Source: Nostoc sp. 106C (lineage in GTDB: Bacteria; Cyanobacteriota; Cyanobacteriia; Cyanobacteriales; Nostocaceae). From it: a stretch of 39,695 nucleotides of DNA. A program made the position numbers and the translations under genes. The stretch covers positions 1 through 39,695 of the forward strand of contig NZ_MTAW01000067.1 in NCBI RefSeq assembly GCF_002154725.1. The letters are read 5' to 3'. Under the pieces are notes generated by a model, which saw only the letters and a list, made by a program, of their open reading frames with translations, made no database searches and had not been told where the DNA came from. Position 1 is the stretch's first letter. The number at the start of each line of letters is the position of its first letter. Shown piece by piece: positions 8,185 to 18,915 of this stretch.

Positions 8185-11100
8185 ATGAACAAAACCTTTG
8201 CTACTATTGACGGGAATGAGGCTGTCTCCCGTATTGCTTACAAATTAAATGAAGTAATTGCCATTTATCCCATCACCCCCTCCTCAACAATGGGTGAATG
8301 GGCAGATGCTTGGTCGGCTGAAGGTCGTCCTAACCTTTGGGGTACGGTTCCCAGCGTGGTACAGATGCAAAGTGAAGGTGGCGCGGCTGGTGCAGTACAT
8401 GGGGCGTTGCAAACAGGCTCCCTGAGTACTACTTTCACCGCATCCCAGGGATTATTGTTGATGATACCCAATCTCTACAAAATCGCTGGGGAATTAACCA
8501 GTGCGACAATTCACGTCGCTGCACGTTCTTTAGCTACCCACGCTTTATCTATTTTCGGCGATCATAGTGATGTGATGGCAGCTCGGGCTACAGGCTTTGC
8601 GCTGCTGTGTTCGGCTTCGGTGCAAGAGAATCTTGATTTTGCCCTCATCGCCTATGCTGCAACTTTAGAGACGCGAGTGCCGTTTATGCACTTTTTTGAT
8701 GGCTTCCGCACCTCTCATGAAGTACAGAAAGTAAAACTACTTGCTGATGATGATTTGCGATCGCTCATCAACGACAATCTCATATTAGCCCACCGCAGTC
8801 GCGCCCTCACCCCAGACCGCCCAGTATTGCGGGGTACAGCCCAAAATCCTGATATTTACTTCCAAGCCCGTGAAGGCGCTAACCCCTACTACAGCGCCAC
8901 TCCCGCAATTGTCCAACGCCTCATGGATCAATTTGGCGATCGCACTGGCAGGTATTATCAAATCTATGAATACCACGGCGCACCGGATGCCGAGCGCGTA
9001 ATTGTGATCATGGGTTCCGGTTGCGAAACTGTCCATGAAACTGTAGATTATCTCAACAACCAGGGCGAAAAAGTCGGTGTCGTGAAAGTTCGACTTTATC
9101 GCCCTTTTGATGTAAAAAAATTTGTGGCAGTCTTACCTAATAGTGTAAGAGCGATCGCCGTCCTCGACCGCACCAAAGAACCAGGTAGCGCTGGCGAACC
9201 ACTTTATTTAGATGTGGTAGCTGCAATTCATGAGGGATGGGGAGCAGGGGAGCAGGGGAGCAGGGGAGGAGAGGAGAGATTATCTTCCTTGTCCCCCTCA
9301 TCTCCTCCCAAAATCATCGGTGGTCGCTACGGTCTTTCCTCGAAAGAATTTACCCCAGCGATGGTGAAGGGAATATTCGACAACCTCGCCTTATCTACAC
9401 CGAAAAATCACTTTACTATCGGTATTAATGACGATGTTAGCCATACATCTTTGAATTTTGACCCTAACTTTTCCACTGAACCAGATAATGTTGTCCGGGC
9501 AATGTTTTATGGATTAGGTTCCGATGGTACAGTGGGGGCTAACAAAAATTCCATCAAGATTATTGGGGAAGAAACCGACAACTACGCCCAAGGTTACTTT
9601 GTCTACGACTCCAAGAAATCTGGCTCAATGACCGTTTCTCACCTGCGCTTTGGCCCCCAGCCAATTCGTTCAACTTATTTAATTGACAAAGCCAACTTTA
9701 TTGGTTGTCATCATTGGGGATTTTTGGAACGAATTGATGTTCTCAAAGCTGCGATTCCAGGGGCGACTATTTTAGTCAACAGTCCCTATGAAGCGGATGC
9801 GGTTTGGGAACATTTACCTGGGAGAGTGCGGCAGCAAATTATTGAAAAGCAGCTAAAATTATACACGATTAATGCTAGCCAAGTTGCTCGTCAAAGTGGC
9901 ATGGGCGGCAGAATTAACACGATTATGCAGGTGTGCTTCTTTGCCTTAGCTAATGTTTTACCACAACAAGAAGCCATAGCCAAAATCAAACAAGCGATTG
10001 AGAAAACCTACGGTAAGAAAGGCGCGGAAGTTGTCCGCATGAACTTGCAAGCCGTAGACCAAACACTAGAAAATCTTCATGAGGTGAAAGTCAAATATGA
10101 GGAGCAAGGAAAATGGATAGATGAGGAAGCATACATCCAAAATCCTTTCCCCATCGCTGCCCCGGAGTTTGTGCGCGACGTTCTTGGTAAAATCATGGCA
10201 TGGGAAGGTGATGATTTACCTGTAAGTACACTACCCCCGGATGGTACATTCCCCACAGGTACAACCAAGTGGGAAAAACGCAACGTAGCCGAAGAGATTC
10301 CTGTATGGGATGCGGATGTCTGCGTTCAATGCGGAAAATGTGTGATGGTATGTCCTCACAGCGCCATCCGCGCTAAGGCGTATGAATCTAGTGAATTAGT
10401 TAATGCACCGACAAGCTTTAAATCAGTTGATGCCAAAGATCGGGACTTTGCCAATCAAAAATTTACCATTCAGGTAGCCCCAGAAGATTGTACAGGCTGC
10501 GTCATCTGTGTGAATGTCTGCCCAGCCAAAAATAAATCTGAACCATTGAAAAAAGCCATTAACATGGGAAAGCAGCTACCTTTGCGGGAACAAGAACGCA
10601 AAAACTGGGATTTCTTTTTAAGTTTGCCCAATCCCGACCGCAGACAACTAAAACTCAACCAAATTCGCCAACAACAACTGCAAGAACCATTATTTGAATT
10701 TTCCGGTGCTTGTGCTGGTTGTGGTGAGACACCCTATTTAAAATTATTGACACAACTGTTTGGCGATCGCGCAGTCATTGCCAATGCTACTGGTTGTTCT
10801 TCCATCTACGGCGGAAATTTACCCACAACCCCCTGGACAACTAACGCTGAAGGAAGAGGCCCAGCCTGGTCTAATAGTTTATTTGAAGATAACGCCGAAT
10901 TTGGTTATGGCTTCCGCCTCTCTTTAGATAAGCAAGCGGAGTTTGCAGCGGAATTGCTGCAACAATTTAGCGGTGAAATTGATGATAATCTGATTCAGTC
11001 TATCCTCAACGCTACGCAAAACACCGAAGCTGACATTTGGGAACAACGAGAACGGGTGGCGTTGTTGAAAAAACGGCTAGATGAAATCATCAATTCCTCA

Positions 11101-11835
11101 TCAGATTTCAATCTAAAATCTAAAACTTGTACTGAGCGAAGTCGAAGTATCCAAAATCTCAAATCCCTTGCAGATTACCTCGTCAAGAAAAGCGTCTGGA
11201 TTGTTGGCGGTGACGGCTGGGCGTATGATATTGACTTTGGCGGTATCGATCATGTTTTAGCCAGCGGTCGCAATGTGAATATCTTGGTCATGGATACAGA
11301 GGTATATTCCAACACAGGCGGACAATCATCAAAAGCCACCCCAAAAGCAGCAGTAGCGAAATTTGCCGCCAGTGGTAAGCCTGCGCCCAAGAAAGATTTA
11401 GGTTTAATCGCCATGACCTACGGAAATATCTACGTAGCAAGTGTAGCTCTTGGTGCCAGAGATGAACATACTCTAAGAGCGTTTTTGGAAGCAGAAGCTT
11501 TTGATGGCCCATCGTTGATTATTGCTTACAGCCATTGCATCGCCCACGGCATCAACATGACCACAGGGATGAATCACCAGAAATCTTTGATAGAATCAGG
11601 GCGGTGGTTGCTGTATCGGTATAATCCTGAGTTGCACAAAGATGGTAAAAATCCCTTGCAATTGGATATGAAAGCGCCTAAGCAGCCTGTAGAGCAATCA
11701 ATGTATCAAGAAAATCGCTTCAAAATGCTGACTAAGAGTAAGCCAGAAGTTGCGAAACAATTGCTAGAACAAGCGCAAGCGGAAGTAGATGCGCGTTGGC
11801 AGATGTATCAATATTTAGCAAATAGAAATGAGTAA
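8185..11835 (+). CDS. nifJ: Pyruvate:ferredoxin (flavodoxin) oxidoreductase
   Basis: Oxidatively decarboxylates pyruvate with CoA to acetyl-CoA and CO2, passing electrons to flavodoxin or ferredoxin; in diazotrophs it can feed nitrogenase. The single-chain enzyme has the usual order: N-terminal pyrimidine-binding domain (from MNKTFATIDGNEA), CoA domain, a two-cluster ferredoxin domain (CVQCGKCVMVCP at about 713 and CTGCVICVNVCP at about 769), and a C-terminal TPP domain (CAGCGETPY and GGDGWAYDIDFGG). Two adjacent ATGs occur at 8182 and 8185; AGGAG at 8174-8178 favours the second. Length is about 1216 aa, slightly above the usual size because of two low-complexity inserts (about 9237-9305 and 11100-11165) that look like captured intergenic repeats. 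It appears monocistronic. Confidence 0.97.
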   Translation: MNKTFATIDGNEAVSRIAYKLNEVIAIYPITPSSTMGEWADAWSAEGRPNLWGTVPSVVQMQSEGGAAGAVHGALQTGSLSTTFTASQGLLLMIPNLYKIAGELTSATIHVAARSLATHALSIFGDHSDVMAARATGFALLCSASVQENLDFALIAYAATLETRVPFMHFFDGFRTSHEVQKVKLLADDDLRSLINDNLILAHRSRALTPDRPVLRGTAQNPDIYFQAREGANPYYSATPAIVQRLMDQFGDRTGRYYQIYEYHGAPDAERVIVIMGSGCETVHETVDYLNNQGEKVGVVKVRLYRPFDVKKFVAVLPNSVRAIAVLDRTKEPGSAGEPLYLDVVAAIHEGWGAGEQGSRGGEERLSSLSPSSPPKIIGGRYGLSSKEFTPAMVKGIFDNLALSTPKNHFTIGINDDVSHTSLNFDPNFSTEPDNVVRAMFYGLGSDGTVGANKNSIKIIGEETDNYAQGYFVYDSKKSGSMTVSHLRFGPQPIRSTYLIDKANFIGCHHWGFLERIDVLKAAIPGATILVNSPYEADAVWEHLPGRVRQQIIEKQLKLYTINASQVARQSGMGGRINTIMQVCFFALANVLPQQEAIAKIKQAIEKTYGKKGAEVVRMNLQAVDQTLENLHEVKVKYEEQGKWIDEEAYIQNPFPIAAPEFVRDVLGKIMAWEGDDLPVSTLPPDGTFPTGTTKWEKRNVAEEIPVWDADVCVQCGKCVMVCPHSAIRAKAYESSELVNAPTSFKSVDAKDRDFANQKFTIQVAPEDCTGCVICVNVCPAKNKSEPLKKAINMGKQLPLREQERKNWDFFLSLPNPDRRQLKLNQIRQQQLQEPLFEFSGACAGCGETPYLKLLTQLFGDRAVIANATGCSSIYGGNLPTTPWTTNAEGRGPAWSNSLFEDNAEFGYGFRLSLDKQAEFAAELLQQFSGEIDDNLIQSILNATQNTEADIWEQRERVALLKKRLDEIINSSSDFNLKSKTCTERSRSIQNLKSLADYLVKKSVWIVGGDGWAYDIDFGGIDHVLASGRNVNILVMDTEVYSNTGGQSSKATPKAAVAKFAASGKPAPKKDLGLIAMTYGNIYVASVALGARDEHTLRAFLEAEAFDGPSLIIAYSHCIAHGINMTTGMNHQKSLIESGRWLLYRYNPELHKDGKNPLQLDMKAPKQPVEQSMYQENRFKMLTKSKPEVAKQLLEQAQAEVDARWQMYQYLANRNE
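9237..9305 (+). repeat. In-frame short-repeat insertion in nifJ
   Basis: About three copies of AGGGGAGC followed by purine-rich sequence encode a Gly/Glu/Ser-rich stretch (GWGAGEQGSRGGEERLSSL). It separates two conserved parts of the enzyme and reads like the G-rich repeats common between cyanobacterial genes. Confidence 0.7.
11100..11165 (+). repeat. Second in-frame repeat insertion in nifJ
   Basis: The core CTTGTACTGAGCGAAGTCGA, flanked by AATCTAAAATCTAAAA-type sequence, resembles a dispersed intergenic repeat of Nostocales (from memory). It is read in frame as SKTCTERSRSIQNLKS in a charged linker ahead of the TPP-domain motif GGDGWAYD. Confidence 0.65.
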
Positions 11836-11989
11836 TGGGTTCTTGCTTCTTACCTATTATCACAATTTTGACTAGTACCTGGCGGCGTAAATAAAGCTGC
11901 CATTGTAGTCTGAATTAACTTCAGGGTTCCCAGAATCAACTTCAGGGTTGACGTTTCCGTGTTTCGCGTACTCTGAAATAGACCACACT

Positions 11990-12053
11990 GTAGGGGCACG
12001 GCACCAGTAAGATTATTGTATGTACCAGAAGATTGTGGATGCCGTGCCCCTAC
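11990..12053. repeat. Inverted-repeat element with 14-bp perfect arms
   Basis: GTAGGGGCACGGCA (11990-12003) pairs with TGCCGTGCCCCTAC (12040-12053) across a 36-base centre. It looks like a short palindromic dispersed repeat. Just before it, AACTTCAGGGTT occurs twice in tandem (11915-11950). The remaining 11836-12346 shows no supportable gene; the open frame on the other strand lies over the repeats. Confidence 0.6.
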
Positions 12054-12346
12054 TTTGGATGTGTGGTTCAAATGCATGAAAACTTCTGTAATTCAATGTG
12101 AGGTTGCATATTAACGCCCTGCGCCAAGCGCACGCTACGCAAACAGGAACCAGAAGCCTTGTCATTTACCTACATCTTTTAAAATCTCTGGCTGATGCGA
12201 AAAATAGATTTTTATTGCTGCGTTAGTGGTGAAAAAATTATAGTTCAACTACGAAGAAACTAAGAAAAAAAAGTCTTCTATGCTAAGATTTGGGTTTGTT
12301 TTCTATCAACTTTAACAAACGCAAATTGCTAACTCCATCTACCCAA

Positions 12347-13141
12347 ATGCCTTTATATGGCAAAAGAATACTAGTGACAGCACCAAGAAATTACGCTTCT
12401 AGGTTGTCTGAAGAAATCGTCAAAAAGGGTGGTTTACCATTACTTATGCCAACTATCGAAACCACTCTGTTAACAGATAACGCTGAGTTAGATGCTGTTT
12501 TAAAAAATATAAATCAATTTAACTGGATTGCATTCACCAGTAGAAACGGTATTACTGCATTTTTTCATCGCTTAAATGTTTTGGGTATCCCGACATCTGC
12601 GCTAGAAAACTGTCAACTATGTGCCATTGGCAAAGACGCAGAATTATTATTATCTGTTTGTGGAAGAGTTGATTTGATACCGAAAGAATCTAGCCCAGCC
12701 GGAATTGTGGCTGAATTCTCTCAAATTCCTCATATTCATGAGCAAAAAGTACTAGTACCATCTCCAGAAGTTGTGGGTATCTCAGAGCCTAATGTTGTCC
12801 CAGATTTTATTGCAGATTTGCAAACATTGGGTATACAGGTAACTCGCGTTCCTACCTATATTACTCGCTGTTTAGATAAAGAAATTTATGCAGTTGAATT
12901 AGACTTACTTCGTCAAGGAATGATAGATGTAATTGCTTTTAGTAGCACAGCAGAAGTAGAAAGCTTTTTGACAATGATCAACTCGAACAATGATTATCAG
13001 CGTTGTATTGTTGCTTGTTTTGGCCCTTATACAACTGCTAATGCCCAAAAGTTAGGTGTAAATGTCTCTATATTGTCACAAGACTATAGCTCATTTGCAG
13101 GATTTGCGGATGCGATCGCGCAATTTTTTGATGAAAAATAA
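12347..13141 (+). CDS. Uroporphyrinogen-III synthase family protein (HemD-like)
   Basis: About 264 residues from ATG 12347, starting MPLYGKRILVTAPR; an in-frame TTG at 12290 would add 19 residues that do not look conserved. The two-lobed HemD fold is suggested by FNWIAFTSRNGITAFF in lobe one, CAIGKDAELL at the hinge, and DVIAFSSTAEVESF plus ACFGPYTTANAQKLG in lobe two. HemD closes hydroxymethylbilane with D-ring inversion to give uroporphyrinogen III for haem, chlorophyll and cobalamin. The family diverges fast, and cyanobacteria often carry more than one such gene, so this may be the housekeeping enzyme or a paralogue. No other tetrapyrrole gene is adjacent. Confidence 0.8.
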   Translation: MPLYGKRILVTAPRNYASRLSEEIVKKGGLPLLMPTIETTLLTDNAELDAVLKNINQFNWIAFTSRNGITAFFHRLNVLGIPTSALENCQLCAIGKDAELLLSVCGRVDLIPKESSPAGIVAEFSQIPHIHEQKVLVPSPEVVGISEPNVVPDFIADLQTLGIQVTRVPTYITRCLDKEIYAVELDLLRQGMIDVIAFSSTAEVESFLTMINSNNDYQRCIVACFGPYTTANAQKLGVNVSILSQDYSSFAGFADAIAQFFDEK

Positions 13142-13552
13142 GATTCCCAAGTTCTTGTAGGATAGTGCTGGTTAATAAGGTGCCTTACCCATCATTTAAC
13201 GGCAAAACAACAATTTCACAAATGCGATCGCTTAATAAAATTGTCTCTTAAAACTTTTGAAAACGTTTGCGTTTGTTACTTAGTATTGGTAACATTCAGG
13301 GAAAAGGTTTGGTAACTAACCAAACCTTGTAATATAGAAGTGAAAGACTCAATTCAATTAAATCATCCTTATTATTCTGAGTACATCTACCTTTAGGATG
13401 TATGCATATATGGTAAAAACTGATATTAGAGGTGCTTTCTAGTCTTTTGTAGTTGTCTTTTGCAAAGCTGTGGATTAGATGAGCGAGCAAAGCGTCCAAG
13501 CCAGAAAAACTCGCCAACTGAATTGACTTACAGAAGCACATGGCAAGTGCTA

Positions 13553-13698
13553 ATACCAATTTTTTATGAAGCTGCATAGAATTCGATCCCCCCTAGCCCC
13601 CCTTATAAAGGGGGGAGCCAGAAAAACTATCAAAGTCCCCCTTTTTAAGGGGGATTTAGGGGGATCTAAATATGTGCAACTTCACATTAAATTGGTAT
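13553..13698. mobile_element. Fold-back MITE-like element (146 bp)
   Basis: Nearly the whole element is a long imperfect inverted repeat. It starts ATACCAATTTTTTATGAAG, and its right end is the complement of ATACCAATTTAATGTGAAG; inside, blocks of CCCCCCTTATAAAGGGGGG and CCCCCTTTTTAAGGGGG give further pairing. The outer ATACCA matches the family A elements in this window. The 13142-13785 gap holds this element and, at 13729-13775, a GAGCCAGTGCGTTG-type repeat (minus strand) next to the murD stop; no gene is supported. Confidence 0.65.
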
Positions 13699-13785
13699 AA
13701 GCCACTAAACCTCTACTCAAGACTCAGCAACGCCAGTTGTTTCAAGTCGGCAGAGCCTGCCCAACGCACTGGCTCCTCAGCGCTA

Positions 13786-15156
13786 CTAATTTCCTACCCA
13801 ATCTAGACAAAGCTGACGGAAATGATCGCCGCGCACTTCAAAATTGGAATACTGGTCAAAACTGGCGCAAGCAGGAGATAGCAACACTACAGAAGCTTGG
13901 TACTTTTTGGCTAATTCTGCTGATTTAGGGATTGCTTTTTCCATCGTTTCCACGATTTCATAATTAGAATACCCTACCTCTTGCAGACGTTGGGCAAACG
14001 CAGGTGCAGCGTTACCAATCAATAATACGGCGGCGGCTTGCGCTTGAATTTTTGCTAACCAGCCTGTGTCATCACCAGCTTTGGCTTCTCCTCCAGCAAT
14101 CAAAATAGCTGGACTTTTCACAGATGCTAATCCGACTTCCGCAGCATCGTAGTTGGTAGCTTTACTGTCGTTGATAAAATCAATTCCTTCCCAAGTGCAG
14201 ATATGTTCTAAACGATGGGCTACGCCTGGAAATTCTCGAATTGCACGGGAAATGGCATCGCGATTAATTTCTGCTAACCGCGCCGCTGCAACTGCCATTA
14301 ATAGATTTTGTTGGTTATGTTCTCCTACCATCCGCAAAGCAGACACTTCCACAATAGGTTCTGGTGTGGAGGTTGCAGACAATTTTTCTATAACCCAACC
14401 ATCTTCGATATAAAAACCCTTGTCGCCAATCAGGTAATCTTTACCTTTTACACTTGTCCAATAGGCATCAGGCCAATCACTCAAACCCACTTTACCCAAG
14501 TAGGCATCATTGCCATTGAACACTTGCAATTGAGATTTTTGCAACAGTTTGGCTTTGATGTTGTAGTAATTATCTAAAGTCTTGTGGCGGCTGAGGTGAT
14601 CTGGTGTGAAAGTTGTCCAAACACCAATCCGAGGGGACAGAGTTACAGATGATTCGATTTGATAACTACTGATTTCTCCAATCACCCAATCAGGAAGTTT
14701 TTCGGCTAAGGCAACTTCGCAGGCTGCGTAGCCAATGTTACCGCAGGCAGGGGCGTCTAAGCCAGCAGCTTGAAAAATCGCCGCAATCAAAGCAGTGGTG
14801 GTAGTTTTACCATTAGTGCCAGTAATTCCTACCCAGGGTAGAGATTGCAAATATTGCCATGCAAGCTCCATTTCCCCAATAGTTTCAATCCCTAATTCTC
14901 GTGCTTTGACTAATACAGGAATATCCCAAGGCACACCAGGACTGACAACTATTAATTGCGGTAAATCGGCATCATTGAATTCTAGGGTATTCCCTAGTTT
15001 CACAGTTATGTTTTCTGTAGCGAGTTCTTGTTGTTGTTTCAGGAGGGTTTCGGAGGTGTTGCTATCACTTAGCTCCACCTCCCAGCCTTCCCTTTGCAAC
15101 AATCTCGCCGCAGCAATACCGGATTTTCCTAATCCAATGACAGCAGCTCTTGGCAT
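13786..15156 (-). CDS. murD: UDP-N-acetylmuramoylalanine--D-glutamate ligase
   Basis: Adds D-glutamate to UDP-MurNAc-L-Ala in the cytoplasm, the second amino-acid step of peptidoglycan precursor synthesis. At 456 aa the length is normal. Visible marks are an N-terminal Rossmann-like segment ([15 protein letters not shown]), the ATP loop [12 protein letters not shown] (about 111-122), the Mur-ligase motif FINDSKATN (about 325) and the C-terminal [20 protein letters not shown]. The start is ATG 15156. glyS lies 89 bp upstream on the same strand, so the two may be co-transcribed. A dispersed repeat abuts the stop codon. Confidence 0.97.
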   Translation of the reverse strand: MPRAAVIGLGKSGIAAARLLQREGWEVELSDSNTSETLLKQQQELATENITVKLGNTLEFNDADLPQLIVVSPGVPWDIPVLVKARELGIETIGEMELAWQYLQSLPWVGITGTNGKTTTTALIAAIFQAAGLDAPACGNIGYAACEVALAEKLPDWVIGEISSYQIESSVTLSPRIGVWTTFTPDHLSRHKTLDNYYNIKAKLLQKSQLQVFNGNDAYLGKVGLSDWPDAYWTSVKGKDYLIGDKGFYIEDGWVIEKLSATSTPEPIVEVSALRMVGEHNQQNLLMAVAAARLAEINRDAISRAIREFPGVAHRLEHICTWEGIDFINDSKATNYDAAEVGLASVKSPAILIAGGEAKAGDDTGWLAKIQAQAAAVLLIGNAAPAFAQRLQEVGYSNYEIVETMEKAIPKSAELAKKYQASVVLLSPACASFDQYSNFEVRGDHFRQLCLDWVGN

Positions 15157-15245
15157 AGATTGATATGTAGCAGAGGACCCTGGTTAAGCACTACTGATCG
15201 TAGCGTCTATTGGCAAAAATTACACCTGATTTTTGTTTATTTAGA

Positions 15246-17396
15246 CTACAAATTTTTGACGATCGCACCAAAGTCAGCTAAAACACGGGCATGATTACGT
15301 AGTAATCCCAATAAATTTAACCGATTGCACTTAATTTCTGGATCGGGATCCATCACTAAAACACTATCAGCACCATCAAAAAAGCTACTAACAGTAGGAG
15401 CAATTTTACTTAATGCTGTTACTAACAGCTGATAATTTCTAGATTGCTGTGCTGCCTGTGTTTGGGGTACTAATTCCACTAAAGCATTGTAAAAAGCTGC
15501 TTCCGAAGGCTTTTGGAATAGTTCTTGACGAACTAAGGTAGTTGGTTCCAACTGTTGTGTATCCAAATCTCCTTGAGTTGCTAAACGCGTCGAACGGTTA
15601 ACGGTTTCATAGATGGTATCTAAAGTACCATCGCGGCGAATTTGTTGTAAGTATAAGGCGCGATCGCGGACATCTAATAAATCTTTTAATGCCCGTTCGG
15701 TATATTCGGGATCATTCTCTCCTAAAACTGCATTTACTAGGTCATAATCAATCTGTTTTTCTTCTTGCAGCAAGGTACGGATACGTTGGAGGAAAAATTC
15801 TCGCAAGTTTGTAATTAATTGCGATTTATCTTTGTGATATGTTGCCACAAAATCTGCGGTAATTTGCTCTAATAAATCAGCTAAATTGATGGGTAGATTA
15901 GCTGACCATGTAATGTTAATTACCGCATTCGCCGCTCGACGTAAGGCAAAAGGATCGGAAGAACCGCTAGGTATTAAACCGAGTCCAAAAATACTTACTA
16001 ATGTGTCTAATCTGTCCGCTAAACCAACAACTTGACCTGTAAGAGTTTCGGGTAAAATATCATCGGCTCCTCTGGGCAAATAATGCTCAAAAATGCCTCT
16101 AGCAACTTCTGCTGTCTCACCACTGGCTAAAGCATACTTTTCTCCCATTACACCTTGTAATTCGGGAAATTCATAGACCATTTGGGTTACAAGGTCAGCT
16201 TTACATAGCAATGCGGCTCTTTGGATATTTTGGCGCTGATTTTCTGGCAATTGCAGTTGGTTAGTTATTTGCTCAGCAATCTTGATGATGCGATCTACCT
16301 TTAGCCGTAAAGAACCCAAGTCTTCTTGAAAAGTGACTTTTTCTAATTGTGGTAAAAAGCTTTCTAAAGGCTTGGCTAAATCAGTTTTATAGAAAAACTG
16401 CCCATCAGCTAATCTGGCTCTGATGACTCTTTCATTACCCACAGCAATAATATCGGCTTTGCTGGGATCGCCGTTAGATATAGTGATGAAATTAGGCAAT
16501 AATTCTTTGCTATTTTCAGCTTTGAATACTGGAAAATAACGCTGGTGGCTCACCATCACAGTGGTAATCACCTCAGTCGGCAAGTTTAAAAATTCGGCTT
16601 CAAATCTACCCACAACCGTGGAAGGATACTCTACTAAGTTAGTAACTTCCTCTAATAAATCGGGGTAGATTTCCGTATAGCCATTTAACTTTTGGGCTGA
16701 TGACTTGACTTGCTCTTGAATAGTAGTTGCGCGTTCCTGGGGATCAACTACAACATAGTCAGAGTGAAGAGTGGTAACATAATCTTTAGCTTGGGGAATT
16801 GTTACCGTTTCTGGATGTAGGACACGATGACCGCGAGAAATGCGATCGCTTTTCACTATCTTGGAAGCATTCACTAATTCAATTGGCAGTACCTCTGCAT
16901 CTAACAAAGCTACCAGCCAGCGAATTGGGCGGGAAAATCTTACATCCCCATCACCCCAGCGCATCAATCGCTTACCTTCTAAACCAAAAATCCACTGGGG
17001 AATTAGTTCGGTTAAAATATCTGCCACTGGACGACCGGGAATGCTTTTGTTCACAAACACAAAATCGCCCTTGTCAGTGGGTCGAATTTGTAGCGCCTCG
17101 ATTTCTACACCTTGCTTTTTCGCAAAACCGACAGCCGCGGGTGTAGGTTTACCATCTTTAAAAGCTGCTTGTGCAGGGGGTCCTTTAACTTCCTCTTCCC
17201 GGTCTGGTTGTTGGGATGGTAGACCTTGGATGAGTACTGCCAAACGCCGGGGAGTACCATAAACTTCGACAGTGTCGCTAGTCAGGCTGTTTGTTAAAAG
17301 ACTTTGGGGAATGAGCGATCGCCACTGTACTATAGCATCACGGAGAAAGCTTGCAGGTAGTTCTTCTGTACCAACTTCTAATAAAAATGCAGGCAT
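15246..17396 (-). CDS. glyS: Glycine--tRNA ligase beta subunit
   Basis: The beta chain of the bacterial alpha2beta2 glycyl-tRNA synthetase, which recognises tRNA-Gly; the catalytic alpha subunit (glyQ) is not in the window. The 716-residue protein has the typical start [21 protein letters not shown], a conserved HQRYFPVF segment, [16 protein letters not shown] (about 480-495), and a C-terminal DALR-like anticodon-binding region ending FGAIVKNL. Length and order are standard and no damage is seen. It lies upstream of murD on the same strand and divergent from a secreted WD40 gene. Confidence 0.97.
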   Translation of the reverse strand: MPAFLLEVGTEELPASFLRDAIVQWRSLIPQSLLTNSLTSDTVEVYGTPRRLAVLIQGLPSQQPDREEEVKGPPAQAAFKDGKPTPAAVGFAKKQGVEIEALQIRPTDKGDFVFVNKSIPGRPVADILTELIPQWIFGLEGKRLMRWGDGDVRFSRPIRWLVALLDAEVLPIELVNASKIVKSDRISRGHRVLHPETVTIPQAKDYVTTLHSDYVVVDPQERATTIQEQVKSSAQKLNGYTEIYPDLLEEVTNLVEYPSTVVGRFEAEFLNLPTEVITTVMVSHQRYFPVFKAENSKELLPNFITISNGDPSKADIIAVGNERVIRARLADGQFFYKTDLAKPLESFLPQLEKVTFQEDLGSLRLKVDRIIKIAEQITNQLQLPENQRQNIQRAALLCKADLVTQMVYEFPELQGVMGEKYALASGETAEVARGIFEHYLPRGADDILPETLTGQVVGLADRLDTLVSIFGLGLIPSGSSDPFALRRAANAVINITWSANLPINLADLLEQITADFVATYHKDKSQLITNLREFFLQRIRTLLQEEKQIDYDLVNAVLGENDPEYTERALKDLLDVRDRALYLQQIRRDGTLDTIYETVNRSTRLATQGDLDTQQLEPTTLVRQELFQKPSEAAFYNALVELVPQTQAAQQSRNYQLLVTALSKIAPTVSSFFDGADSVLVMDPDPEIKCNRLNLLGLLRNHARVLADFGAIVKNL

Positions 17397-17556
17397 AGGA
17401 CAATATTTTGTAAAACAGCCAGTTTCAACAGTTTACCTCGCCGATTATGCTGACGGGTTGACTTTTGCTTCTGTACTTTCCAGACTAGTTTTCCGATTTT
17501 TGCCAGTGGTCTTGTGTTGACTAAATATACCAGACAGATTGATCTACTTAGCACAA

Positions 17557-18627
17557 ATGAAATCGCATCTCTTAATTTGGAAAGCCTTCACAGCAGCAAC
17601 TTTGACATTATCTACTGTTGTCAGCCCCATTAATTTAACTCCCGTCACCGCTAACCCTACACCCAAAACTCAGCAACTTAATCAGCTAATTTTCACCCTA
17701 TCTGGCCATACAGCGCCAATTCGCACCATAGCCCTCAGCGCTGACGGGCAAATTTTAGCCAGTAGCGGTGACGATCAAACAATCAAAGTGTGGAACCCAA
17801 CAAATGGAGTTTTACTCGCTACTTTCAAGGGAAACTCCGATGGAGTAAATTCTGTTGCGATTACTCCAGATGGACAAGCATTAGCCAGCGCGAGTTATGA
17901 CAAGACAATTAAGTTGTGGAACCCAAAAACTGGAAAGTTAATCCGCACCCTGACTGGACATACAAATCAGGTAACCAAAGTTGTCTTTAGTCCCGATGGC
18001 AAAACTTTGGTATCTGCGAGTTATGACAAGACAATAAAGCTATGGAACCCGAAGACTGGGCAATTAATTCGTAGCTTAAAACCTGGGAAAATTTCCACAG
18101 CTATTGTGATTAGTCCTGATAGCAAAACTCTGTTTAGCGGTCTTGAAGATGGCAGAATTCAGTTATGGAACCTCAGTACAGGAAAACTGCTGCGAACCTT
18201 GATTCCGCCTCGTCCCGTAAATCCGACATTTCCCAATCAAAGAGCATCTGGTGTTGTGTCTCTTGCCATCAGTCCTGATGGACAAACCCTGATAAATGGT
18301 GGTTACAATGATGCTCATCAGTCACTTCAAGAAACTGACGGAACAAATGTTAAGGTGTGGAACCTGAAAACCGGGAAACTAATTCACAACTTCTCTGTTG
18401 GTATTGGTAGTATTAATAGCGTTGTAATTAGTCCTGATGGCAAAACTTTTGCTACTGGTGGTTATTCCCATAAAGTCGAGTTATGGGATTTAAAAACAGC
18501 AAAATTAGTGAATCAGTTGAGTGGTCATGCTGGTGGGATTTATGCTTTAGCCATGAGCAAAGATGGTAAAACTCTCATCAGTGGTAGTGGCGACAAGTCG
18601 ATTAAGGTGTGGCGGGTTTCGCCTTAG
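17557..18627 (+). CDS. Secreted WD40-repeat protein
   Basis: About 356 residues from ATG 17557; an in-frame TTG at 17539 would put six residues before the signal peptide. The N terminus is basic then hydrophobic (HLLIWKAFTAATLTLSTVV) and reads as a signal peptide ending near TPVTA. Seven WD40 units follow, each with a GHT..V.SVAISPDGQ-LASASYDKTIKLWN type core, which fits one seven-bladed propeller. One blade has a roughly 20-residue insert (near GGYNDAHQSLQETDG). It is a likely periplasmic binding scaffold with no enzymatic domain. A HIP1-built terminator follows 22 bp after the stop. Confidence 0.85.
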   Translation: MKSHLLIWKAFTAATLTLSTVVSPINLTPVTANPTPKTQQLNQLIFTLSGHTAPIRTIALSADGQILASSGDDQTIKVWNPTNGVLLATFKGNSDGVNSVAITPDGQALASASYDKTIKLWNPKTGKLIRTLTGHTNQVTKVVFSPDGKTLVSASYDKTIKLWNPKTGQLIRSLKPGKISTAIVISPDSKTLFSGLEDGRIQLWNLSTGKLLRTLIPPRPVNPTFPNQRASGVVSLAISPDGQTLINGGYNDAHQSLQETDGTNVKVWNLKTGKLIHNFSVGIGSINSVVISPDGKTFATGGYSHKVELWDLKTAKLVNQLSGHAGGIYALAMSKDGKTLISGSGDKSIKVWRVSP

Positions 18628-18649
18628 ATATTGAGGTCATGGAAAACGC

Positions 18650-18690
18650 TGCGATCGCAATTATCTAAGAAGCGATCGCATTTTATTTTC
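18650..18690 (+). terminator. Intrinsic terminator built from two HIP1 sites
   Basis: TGCGATCGC (18650-18658) pairs with GCGATCGCA (18672-18680), followed by TTTTATTTT. Each arm is itself a HIP1 octamer. Confidence 0.65.
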
Positions 18691-18802
18691 AGTTTTCAAC
18701 ATACAGGACATAATGCAATACGCTTCAGGTAAAATGTCTTGTCTCTGTATTTATGCGTTGGTCAATATGTAAAATCTATAAGTGGTTACGCAAATTTATT
18801 TA

Positions 18803-18915
18803 TGTCATTGCGAGCGAAATGAAATGTAGCGAAGCAATCTCCAAAACCCTGCGATTGCTACCCTGCGGGAAGCCACTTCGTGTCTACATTTCGCTTCGCT
18901 CAATTCGCAATGACA
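18803..18915. repeat. Dispersed palindromic repeat (TGTCATTGCGAG type)
   Basis: The 113-bp element has perfect 11-bp ends, TGTCATTGCGA and TCGCAATGACA, with inner GCGAAGC/GCTTCGC pairing. It is a widespread bacterial intergenic repeat type (from memory). The short open frame over it is not a gene. The rest of 18628-19269 shows only the upstream region of the PEP-CTERM gene. Confidence 0.6.

Noticed and set aside
11850-12077. A 75-codon minus-strand frame after nifJ
   Set aside because: It lies over an inverted repeat and tandem AACTTCAGGGTT units; no coding signal is seen.
13296-13577. A 93-codon open frame on the minus strand
   Set aside because: Its start codon and first residues come from the end of the fold-back MITE and the rest shows no domain; most likely a chance frame.
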